NCBI GenBank assembly: GCA_029213025.1
Contig: JARGOZ010000029.1
Coordinates: forward strand, 12,416 to 53,322
DNA from: Verrucomicrobiales bacterium
Lineage (GTDB): Bacteria > Verrucomicrobiota > Verrucomicrobiia > Verrucomicrobiales > DEV007
DNA length: 40,907 bases
Direction of reading: 5' to 3'
Part shown: positions 27,544-33,627 of the stretch, piece by piece
How positions within the stretch are numbered: position 1 is the stretch's first letter
Layout: each line of letters starts with the position of its first letter
Notes under the pieces: model-generated
Told to the model about the DNA's origin: nothing
Databases searched by the model: none
What the model saw: only the letters and a program-made list of their open reading frames with translations
Position numbers and translations under genes: made by a program

Positions 27544-27563
27544 ATTTCTGTATTAACAGAAAT
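27544..27563. promoter_or_regulatory. Palindromic operator overlapping the start of the GbsR-like gene
   Basis: Perfect 8-bp arms ATTTCTGT and ACAGAAAT separated by ATTA. The right arm runs into the ATG at 27562. A further half-site ATTTCTGT stands at 27530-27537. A near-identical palindrome overlaps the start of the next gene at 28142-28161. MarR/GbsR proteins bind such short palindromes as winged-helix dimers, so autoregulation is likely. Confidence 0.7.
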
Positions 27564-28095
27564 GACTGAATTAACACCTTTTATCCGAAATTTCATTCTT
27601 CACTGGGGCGAGCTCGGCACCAAATGGGGAATCAACCGGACGGTGGCTCAGATCCACGCTTATCTTTTCATCTCCGAAGAACCGAAAAACGCGGAGGATA
27701 TCTGCAACGACCTCGGTGTCGCCAGATCAAACGTCAGCAACAGCCTCAAGGAGTTACAAAACTGGGGCATCGTCAAAGTCGTGCATCTTCCAGGTGACCG
27801 AAGAGATCATTTTCAGTCGATGACCGATGTGTATGAAATGTTCAGGGTGATCGCCGAGGAGAGGAAAAGACGCGAGGTGGACCCCGCTCTGCGAATGCTT
27901 AGAGATTGCAGCGAGGAAGCCAATGCGGCCGAAGGAAAAGAGGAACTCTACGCCAGACAGAAGCTTGAGGAGCTGCATGATTTTTTCGATCTCTTCAGTG
28001 ATTTTTACAATGCCATGAACAAACTCCCCACCAAAAAGGCCGTCAAAGCGGCAAAGATGGGAGACAAACTCATCAAAACCCTGGGAATGATGTGA
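27562..28095 (+). CDS. GbsR/MarR-family transcriptional regulator
   Basis: A 177-residue winged-helix protein. The N-terminal phrase RNFILHWGELGTKWGINRTVAQIHAYLFIS and the recognition region NAEDICNDLGVARSNVSNSLKELQNWGIVKVVHLPGDRRDHF (about 40-90) are typical of the GbsR branch of the MarR superfamily. The C-terminal half is helical (dimerisation). Some relatives sense choline or other small ligands and others are orphan regulators; no ligand is evident here. It lies directly upstream of a membrane-protein operon in the same orientation, and matching palindromes sit at its own start and at the start of that operon. This supports local control, probably repression. A terminator follows its stop. 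Confidence 0.88.
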   Translation: MTELTPFIRNFILHWGELGTKWGINRTVAQIHAYLFISEEPKNAEDICNDLGVARSNVSNSLKELQNWGIVKVVHLPGDRRDHFQSMTDVYEMFRVIAEERKRREVDPALRMLRDCSEEANAAEGKEELYARQKLEELHDFFDLFSDFYNAMNKLPTKKAVKAAKMGDKLIKTLGMM

Positions 28096-28103
28096 CCAAC
28101 CAC

Positions 28104-28130
28104 CGGAGGTCGCAGAACCTCCGCTTTTTA
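28104..28130 (+). terminator. Intrinsic terminator of the GbsR-like gene
   Basis: CGGAGGT (28104-28110) and ACCTCCG (28117-28123) form a 7-bp GC-rich stem with a 6-base loop, followed by CTTTTTATTT. It ends the regulator transcript before the operator and start of the next gene, so the downstream operon likely has its own promoter. Confidence 0.82.
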
Positions 28131-28141
28131 TTTACCTTTTA

Positions 28142-28161
28142 ATTTCTCTATTTACAGAAAT
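28142..28161. promoter_or_regulatory. Second copy of the GbsR-type palindrome at the operon start
   Basis: Arms ATTTCTCT and ACAGAAAT (one mismatch from perfect) with spacer ATTT, overlapping the ATG at 28160 in the same way as the palindrome at 27544-27563 overlaps its start codon. The shared position at the start codon suggests the same regulator acts at both, and that transcripts may have very short or no leaders. Confidence 0.68.
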
Positions 28162-29371
28162 GCCCGAACAAACAAACGATACTGCAAGAATAACGAGAGG
28201 TACCCTCTTTTATGATGGGACATGCGGGTTTTGTCTTCGGGGGATTAGAAGGATCCGAAAACCTTTGGCGACGATTCATGTCGATGTCGCACCTTTTGCG
28301 AACGGAGCGAAAGAACCGGAAATGATCCTCAAATGGCATGATGGAAAAATCCTCGGCGGAGCGGATGCCGCTATATTTCTGGCCAAACGTTTCCCTCTGC
28401 TCCTTCTGCCCGCCACGATTGCCCATTGGCCGCCTTTTATCTATATCGTGAGAGCCGCCTACAAGCGTATCGCGAAAAACCGGCACTGTATCGGCGACGG
28501 AGCCTGTGAAATTGATTTTGGCGAAGTAGAGGAGGCAAAACCCGGAACAGGCTGGCTTATAACAACTACCCTCATAGCGACCGCTATTATGGCAGGAGCG
28601 ATATGGCCTCTCCCCGCATGGATCTGGATGTGGATGATCGCATTTGCAATGTGGCTCGGATTCAAAACCATGTGCTACTTGAAAGCCGGAGGACTGGCTG
28701 AGGTGAGTCCTGTTTTCTATATCTGGCCGGGAATGGATACCGAAGGATTCCTCTACGACAAGGAAATTGAAAGCAGACAGTTACCGCTCGTGCCCCCTGC
28801 GCTCTTCATCATCGCGGGCATCACCTTTCTCGCAACTATACCATTCATTCCCGATCCGCTCGCGAAGGGCTGGGCCGGCGTCGCCGCGATGCTGTGTTTG
28901 CTCCACTTTGGTAGCTTCGACTGGCTGGCCGCGTTCCGGAATCACCAGGGCTACAAAGTGGAACCGATCATGCGCGAACCATGGATAAGCCGTGGACTCG
29001 GTGAATTCTGGGGAACCCGTTGGAACCGGGGCTTCAGCGACTGGGCGCGGGAATTTCTGTTTCGACCACTCACCGCAAAATTCGGCCTGAAAACCGGTAC
29101 CATTGCCGGTTTTCTCGCTTCCGGTCTGGCCCACGAAATAGTGATTTCTCTACCGGCCGGAGCCGGCTTCGGCCAGCCAACACTCTACTTCCTGATTCAG
29201 GGGACCGGAGTTCTCGTAGAAAAACGAGCCCGCCTTCGCAAGCGCGGAATCGCCCGGCTATGGATGTGGGTCGTGGTCATCATTCCGGCTCCGCTTCTCT
29301 TCCACAAACCATTTATCGAAACTGTATTTAACCCGATGACCCAACTCATTACAAACTTATGGACCCACTAA
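28160..29371 (+). CDS. DCC-type thiol-disulfide domain fused to MBOAT/wax-synthase-like acyltransferase
   Basis: A 403-residue fusion. Residues about 12-115 form a DCC1-like (DUF393) thioredoxin-fold domain with the motif YDGTCGFC (Y18-C25; redox pair C22/C25). From about 132 the protein is membrane-embedded, with some six to eight hydrophobic segments. It carries the wax-synthase/MBOAT signature FWGTRWNRGFSDWAREFLFRPL (283-304) followed by the conserved histidine H325 in SGLAHEIVISLP. This implies an integral-membrane O-acyltransferase making a lipid ester, with an attached redox domain facing the cytoplasm. Its start overlaps an operator-like palindrome, and its 3' end overlaps the next gene by 13 bp. 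The acyl acceptor is unknown. Confidence 0.85.
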   Translation: MPEQTNDTARITRGTLFYDGTCGFCLRGIRRIRKPLATIHVDVAPFANGAKEPEMILKWHDGKILGGADAAIFLAKRFPLLLLPATIAHWPPFIYIVRAAYKRIAKNRHCIGDGACEIDFGEVEEAKPGTGWLITTTLIATAIMAGAIWPLPAWIWMWMIAFAMWLGFKTMCYLKAGGLAEVSPVFYIWPGMDTEGFLYDKEIESRQLPLVPPALFIIAGITFLATIPFIPDPLAKGWAGVAAMLCLLHFGSFDWLAAFRNHQGYKVEPIMREPWISRGLGEFWGTRWNRGFSDWAREFLFRPLTAKFGLKTGTIAGFLASGLAHEIVISLPAGAGFGQPTLYFLIQGTGVLVEKRARLRKRGIARLWMWVVVIIPAPLLFHKPFIETVFNPMTQLITNLWTH

Positions 29372-29763
29372 CGACAGCCCTATACCTGGCCGGACTCGCG
29401 CACTTCGGCATATTGATCGCCAGCGCCACCGCACCGCGCGCTTTGAACTGGAACACCCACCTGGCAAGCCTGCCACTACTGCTTCGCCAGATGTTCTGGG
29501 TCTACGGTGTGTTCATAGTTATCATGATCGTCAGCTTTGGAACCTTGACCATGCTGTTTGCTCCGGAAATGGCCCGGGGAACGCCACTGGCGAGAGCGAT
29601 GTGCATTATGATCGCGGTGTTCTGGGGTGCCCGACTGTTTGTGCAGTTTTTTATCTTCGATGCGAAACCATGGCTTACCACCCGATTATATAAAATCGGA
29701 TACCACGGCCTGACCGCAGTGTTCATATTTCTTACCACCATCTACATCATCGCCGCACTATGA
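29359..29763 (+). CDS. Four-helix membrane protein, paralogue of the gene at 30674
   Basis: A 134-residue protein with four predicted membrane helices (about 5-24, 46-68, 80-100 and 113-132). The core LLRQMFWVYGVFIVIMIVSFGTLTMLFAPEMARG and AVFWGARLFVQFF aligns with LLREVFFVHKWFITIILVIFGALTIRFAVDMATG and GLFWGIRTLIQW in the gene at 30674, so the two are paralogues separated by the epimerase gene. I do not recognise the family. It begins 13 bp inside the acyltransferase fusion gene and overlaps the epimerase gene by 4 bp (ATGA). Confidence 0.8.
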   Translation: MDPLTTALYLAGLAHFGILIASATAPRALNWNTHLASLPLLLRQMFWVYGVFIVIMIVSFGTLTMLFAPEMARGTPLARAMCIMIAVFWGARLFVQFFIFDAKPWLTTRLYKIGYHGLTAVFIFLTTIYIIAAL

Positions 29764-30677
29764 AAAAACGAATCGTCCTCGCCGGGGGAAGCGGTTTCCT
29801 CGGATTTGCCCTGGCAAACAGACTCACCACCCTTGATTACGAAACCGTGATTTTGAGCCGGAATCCGCACGGATACAAAGGCCCGGGACGCGCCGTCTTT
29901 TGGGACGGAAAAACGATTGATGACACGTGGCTGAAAGAAATCGACGGGGCTGAAGCAGTCATCAACCTCACTGGAAAGAATGTGAACTGCCGCCCGACCC
30001 GGGCAAACCGCGAGGCAATCCTGGCTTCCAGAGTCGATTCTGTCGCGGTGCTGGGTGAAGCGGTTCGAATGGTTGCCAACTACCCGAAGGTTTGGATTCA
30101 AGCCGGCAGCCTCGCCATATACGGCGACGCCGGGGAAAGAGTCTGCAATGAGGCCGCCATGGTCGCGAGCGGCTACCCGGCTAACGTTTGTGTAGATTGG
30201 GAAACGGAGCTGGGAAAAGCGATTCGCCCGGAAATGCGATGGGTGAATCTACGCATCGGATTTGTCCTCGGAACAGAAGGCGGCGCACTCCCCTTCCTTA
30301 CCCAACTAACAAAATGGGGTCTCGGAGGTGCGATCGGAAACGGCCACCAATACATCAGCTGGATCCATATCGAAGACATGCTGCGCATCTTTGTCACCGC
30401 CGTAGAGGATCCGGAAACGGAAGGCACCTACAATGCCACCGGTCCGGCCCCGGTCACTAATCGGGAATTTATGGCAACCCTGCGCCGGGTTCTGCGGCGT
30501 CCCTGGAGCCCTCCGGGTCCGGAGTTTGCGGTTCGTCTCGGCGCTCCGCTTCTCAACAGCGACCCCGAAATCGCGCTCTCCGGTCGCCGCTGTATTCCGG
30601 AAAAACTCGAACAGGAAGGTTTTTCTTTCTGCTATAACAATCTCAAAACTGCACTCGAAAACATCTATACAAAATGA
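29760..30677 (+). CDS. TIGR01777-family NAD(P)-dependent epimerase/dehydratase
   Basis: A 305-residue short-chain dehydrogenase-like protein of the TIGR01777 (YfcH/SulA-like) family. The N-terminal nucleotide-binding loop is GGSGFLG (9-15), followed by the family phrases VFWDGKTID, GAEAVINLTGKNVNCRPTRANR and SLAIYGDAGERVCNE. The C-terminal DUF1731-type tail contains ALSGRRCIPEKLEQEGF. The substrate of the family is not established. It is overlapped by 4 bp at both ends by the paralogous four-helix membrane proteins, which indicates tight translational coupling. Confidence 0.92.
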   Translation: MKKRIVLAGGSGFLGFALANRLTTLDYETVILSRNPHGYKGPGRAVFWDGKTIDDTWLKEIDGAEAVINLTGKNVNCRPTRANREAILASRVDSVAVLGEAVRMVANYPKVWIQAGSLAIYGDAGERVCNEAAMVASGYPANVCVDWETELGKAIRPEMRWVNLRIGFVLGTEGGALPFLTQLTKWGLGGAIGNGHQYISWIHIEDMLRIFVTAVEDPETEGTYNATGPAPVTNREFMATLRRVLRRPWSPPGPEFAVRLGAPLLNSDPEIALSGRRCIPEKLEQEGFSFCYNNLKTALENIYTK

Positions 30678-31096
30678 ATCTACTCTTGAATAACCTTAGC
30701 TACTTACTTATAGCCGCCGCGGTCGGCCAGATTATGATCGCAGCCATCAACCTGCGACTCGACCGTCTCCTCCACTGGGATAATGAACTGAACAATGTGA
30801 GCCGTCTTTTGCGGGAGGTTTTCTTTGTCCATAAATGGTTCATCACCATAATCCTGGTAATCTTCGGAGCTCTCACCATTCGTTTCGCCGTAGATATGGC
30901 CACCGGCGGTTATGAAATGGCACGCTGGCTCGCCGCCGGAATTGGCCTGTTCTGGGGCATCCGCACTTTGATTCAATGGACCTACTACAGCACAGACCAC
31001 TGGAAAGGAAATCCAGCCAGGACTGCGATTCACTGGATTCTAACTTTCTGCTACGGTGGATGTGCAACAGTATATCTGGTTGCCGCCTTCCGTTAA
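30674..31096 (+). CDS. Four-helix membrane protein, paralogue of the gene at 29359
   Basis: A 140-residue protein with four predicted helices (about 5-27, 52-72, 84-104 and 117-138), clearly homologous to the product of 29359-29763 (see there). Conserved features are the LLRE/LLRQ entry, the aromatic FF(V/W)xxxF stretch, the F-G-x-L-T turn and FWGxR. The ATG overlaps the epimerase stop by 4 bp. A partner or subunit role for the neighbouring acyltransferase or epimerase is conceivable; nothing in the sequence proves it. Confidence 0.8.
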   Translation: MNLLLNNLSYLLIAAAVGQIMIAAINLRLDRLLHWDNELNNVSRLLREVFFVHKWFITIILVIFGALTIRFAVDMATGGYEMARWLAAGIGLFWGIRTLIQWTYYSTDHWKGNPARTAIHWILTFCYGGCATVYLVAAFR

Positions 31097-31137
31097 CTAC
31101 CAACCCAAATTACACAAAATGGAAACCACACATGATC

Positions 31138-31204
31138 TAACAGGGTACAATGCCGGACCTAACAGGGTACAGTTTACCACTCAACAGGGTACAATTGCGG
31201 CAAA
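31138..31204. repeat. Three tandem 22-bp units of the AACAGGGTACA repeat
   Basis: Cores begin at 31139, 31161 and 31183, exactly 22 bp apart and in one orientation, reading AACAGGGTACAAT, AACAGGGTACAGT and AACAGGGTACAAT. This is the longest array in the window. It ends just before the preferred ATG of the DUF2071 gene (31212), so in the operon transcript it lies in an intercistronic leader. Confidence 0.93.
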
Positions 31205-31211
31205 ATCCCGG

Positions 31212-31940
31212 ATGCAGAGCGTGTGGGGCGATCCGCTATTGCTGGCCGACTGGGCCGAACCGGTGTTTCTGCACTTTACGATTGATCCGGAGATCCTGCA
31301 GCCATGGGTGCCGTTCCCGCTCGATATTCGGCGGGGCAAAGCCTATATTACACTGGTCGCGTTCACGATGCGGGATATGCGATTCCGCTGCGGCGGCCAG
31401 TATACCAAATGGATGACCGGGCCAATTGCGACGCATTCTTTCCTCAATCTGCGCACCTACGTCAAACGGGACAACGAACCGGGCATCCATTTCATCTGCG
31501 AATGGCTCAACAGCCGGTTGGCAACCAAACTGGGACCGGTCACATTCGGCCTCCCGTATCGTTATGCGAAACTACACTACCAACATAACTACAACATCCA
31601 CCGGTTCGAGGGAAATATAGAGTGCGAAGAAAAAGCCGTCACCTACCGGGCTGAGGCTGAAGAAACTGACCGGTGGCAAGCCTGTGATCGTGGCAGCGAT
31701 GACGAGTTTCTCCTCGAAAGATATACCGCCTATACAAAGATAAAAAGGCGCAAAGGATTCTTCCGGGTCTGGCACGAAGCGTGGCCTCAGAAGAGGCTGA
31801 AAAATGTAGATATAATAAACTTGAGCCTGCTCGAAGACGCACCCGGTGGAAGAGACTGGGTAAAGCATCTCAAATTCATCGGCGGCAATGTATCTACAGG
31901 TGCCAAAGACGTCTGGATGGGCAGACCTCACTTCTTCTGA
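31212..31940 (+). CDS. DUF2071 (YqjF-like) protein
   Basis: About 243 residues from the ATG at 31212. The frame is open to an ATG at 31056 or 31122, but those starts would translate the 22-bp repeat array and overlap the preceding gene, so I prefer 31212. It carries the typical DUF2071 features: LLADWAEPVFLHFTIDPEILQPWVPFPLDI at the start, YITLVAFTMRDMRF, the FLNLRTYV strand and GIHFICEWLNSRLA. The acetoacetate-decarboxylase-like fold is expected; the biochemical role is unknown. It is co-oriented with the membrane operon, and a DoxX-like gene follows 3 bp later. Confidence 0.88.
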   Translation: MQSVWGDPLLLADWAEPVFLHFTIDPEILQPWVPFPLDIRRGKAYITLVAFTMRDMRFRCGGQYTKWMTGPIATHSFLNLRTYVKRDNEPGIHFICEWLNSRLATKLGPVTFGLPYRYAKLHYQHNYNIHRFEGNIECEEKAVTYRAEAEETDRWQACDRGSDDEFLLERYTAYTKIKRRKGFFRVWHEAWPQKRLKNVDIINLSLLEDAPGGRDWVKHLKFIGGNVSTGAKDVWMGRPHFF

Positions 31941-31943
31941 ATC

Positions 31944-32360
31944 ATGAACACTACCGAAAACGCAACCAATACTCTGCTTTGGAAACTGAAAATCGTCTGC
32001 CGCTGGTCCCTTGGTCTGGTATGGATTTGGGAAGGACTTGTGCCGAAAATCCTCGCCCCGACGGAATTGCAGAGGCAGCTCGTCGAACGCAGCGGACTGT
32101 ACTGGCCCGACGTTGATACCTGGCTCATCCTCCTGGGAGTGGCCATGATTGTCGCCGGGATTATCATCTGCATCGGTTGGCTCGAAAGGCCGGCTGTTCT
32201 AACGGCATCGGTCACGATGACCATTTTGATTTTTCTGGTGGTGGTGAACAATCCTGATTCCCTCAAAGATCTTCACGGCGGGATTGCAAAAGATGCCTGT
32301 CTCTATGCCGTGGCATGGGTGGTGTGGAAACTGGCCCCGATCGTTCCGGCCAGGCCGTGA
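31944..32360 (+). CDS. DoxX-like membrane protein
   Basis: A 138-residue protein with four predicted helices and the DoxX-like layout (VCRWSLGLVWIWEGLVPKILAP near the N-terminus, LLGVAMIVAGIIICIGW in the middle, MTILIFLVVVNNP, and a final LYAVAWVVWKLAPI). DoxX-like proteins accompany oxidoreductases and thiol systems in many bacteria. It follows the DUF2071 gene by 3 bp and appears to be the last member of the operon that starts at 28160. Confidence 0.8.
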   Translation: MNTTENATNTLLWKLKIVCRWSLGLVWIWEGLVPKILAPTELQRQLVERSGLYWPDVDTWLILLGVAMIVAGIIICIGWLERPAVLTASVTMTILIFLVVVNNPDSLKDLHGGIAKDACLYAVAWVVWKLAPIVPARP

Positions 32361-32414
32361 ATTGGAGAAAGGCCCGGCGATCCTGAAACCGGAGCTGTCA
32401 TTCTCCCAAGATCA

Positions 32415-33086
32415 ATGTGTACCCAGCTCCACACTCCAATGAAAGATTGTATCTCCACACCCCGGGAAGAAGACGGCAACGAATTTCAGGACGCCGAAGA
32501 AAGCATGGCAATCTTTCTTGAAATGGTGGAAAACGGTAAGCTAAACGGCTCCAGCAACCGGGGAAAAGGGGTTAAAATGGATACCTTTTTCGAAGTTTTC
32601 GGTAAAAATGGAAAATTCGTTAAGATTGCAAAAGGCGGGCCCGGAACTCCGGTTCACTCCTTTGCCGCGGGGATTGAGGCTACTTTCATCTTCTGCGCTG
32701 AACAAATATCCGACCTCCCCGACCGGGTTGAAGAGCTGGCGACATCCGAAAGCGCGGAATTTGACGAACTGGTCGATTGTTCGCTGGGCTCAGTTTCGGA
32801 CATTCTGGTCGAGCGATTGGAGAATATCAGTTTTGAGCTCGCCCAGAGTGTCGCGGATACATTTGAGGACGCGGAAGAGGGATTCCTCCGGGGTATTCAA
32901 ACCGAGGACGAAGAGAGCGCGGATATCATCGTCGCGACCATCAATCACGGAATCCGAAAAGCCGTGTTTCGCGAAGCGGAACGGCTGGGTATCGAAAAGC
33001 CGATGATGGAACCCGCCCTCGCCGCTCTCGATGGAGTTACAGCTCCACTGGCAGAGGCATTGGATACGATCATTGCGGAAATGTAG
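32415..33086 (+). CDS. Uncharacterised acidic protein
   Basis: Up to 223 residues from ATG 32415; an in-frame ATG at 32439 gives 215 and may be the real start. I do not recognise it. It is strongly acidic and mostly helical. After a polar N-terminus comes a short strand-turn region (MDTFFEVFGKNGKFVKIAKGGPGTPVH, about 55-81), then long helices rich in Glu, Asp and Ala to the end. There is no signal peptide, membrane helix or cysteine motif. It lies 54 bp after the DoxX-like gene in the same direction but need not belong to that operon. Confidence 0.6.
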   Translation: MCTQLHTPMKDCISTPREEDGNEFQDAEESMAIFLEMVENGKLNGSSNRGKGVKMDTFFEVFGKNGKFVKIAKGGPGTPVHSFAAGIEATFIFCAEQISDLPDRVEELATSESAEFDELVDCSLGSVSDILVERLENISFELAQSVADTFEDAEEGFLRGIQTEDEESADIIVATINHGIRKAVFREAERLGIEKPMMEPALAALDGVTAPLAEALDTIIAEM

Positions 33087-33156
33087 GTTTCAGCGCTACC
33101 GGTCACCGGACATTTCTTTGCAACCTTTCCAGAGAAACCGGTAAAGCAGTAGTATC

Positions 33157-33594
33157 ATGAAACTTTTATCGTCCAGAAAACCAATAGCAAAAAAGAACCC
33201 ATTTACATCAGTCAACCGGCTCGAAACGAGATTTTCCCTCATCACTAAAGCGGAGAAGATCACATTCGCTTCCGATGATATCCTCTACCCCGTAAAGTAC
33301 CACTCCGGTCTTGAATTCCGGATACTTCCCTCAAGCAGCGGTTTCACGATGCAAGCCCTGCTTGATGATAAACTGGTCGGTGAGATCAAAGTGGTTTTTG
33401 ATTGTGATATGGCGCGGCTTCAAAGTTCGCGGATTTTACGGGAATTCCACCGCCTCGGAATCTGCCAGACACTCGTCTACGAAGCGGGCAAAATAGCATT
33501 GGCAGAATATGGAGCAAAACAATTTGTCGCCGAAGTCGAGGAAGATTCGCGAATCGCCACGATTTTCCACTCACTCGGTTTTCGCACCCGGTAA
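33157..33594 (+). CDS. Small GNAT-like protein (tentative)
   Basis: A 145-residue protein with a basic N-terminus. The second half (HRLGICQTLVYEAGKIALAEYGAKQFVAEVEEDSRIATIFHSLGFR) resembles the closing part of GNAT acyltransferases: an R/G-x-G-like turn before a long helix, then a strand, then a short helix ending in LGF. The acetyl-CoA loop is not canonical (RLGIC where RGxGxG/A is usual), so this is either a divergent N-acyltransferase or a GNAT-fold relative without activity. It stands alone, convergent with lon. Confidence 0.55.
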   Translation: MKLLSSRKPIAKKNPFTSVNRLETRFSLITKAEKITFASDDILYPVKYHSGLEFRILPSSSGFTMQALLDDKLVGEIKVVFDCDMARLQSSRILREFHRLGICQTLVYEAGKIALAEYGAKQFVAEVEEDSRIATIFHSLGFRTR

Positions 33595-33627
33595 GATTTA
33601 TTGATCCTGCCGGTATAGATCTTTGCT

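Noticed and set aside
31138..31204. CRISPR-like array (regular direct repeats)
   Set aside because: Period is only 22 bp with 8-9 variable bases, at most three units, four separate loci, no cas genes. Far too short for CRISPR spacers.
31056..31211. Upstream start of the DUF2071 gene
   Set aside because: Would overlap the previous gene and translate three repeat units in three different frames; the DUF2071 domain begins right after ATG 31212.
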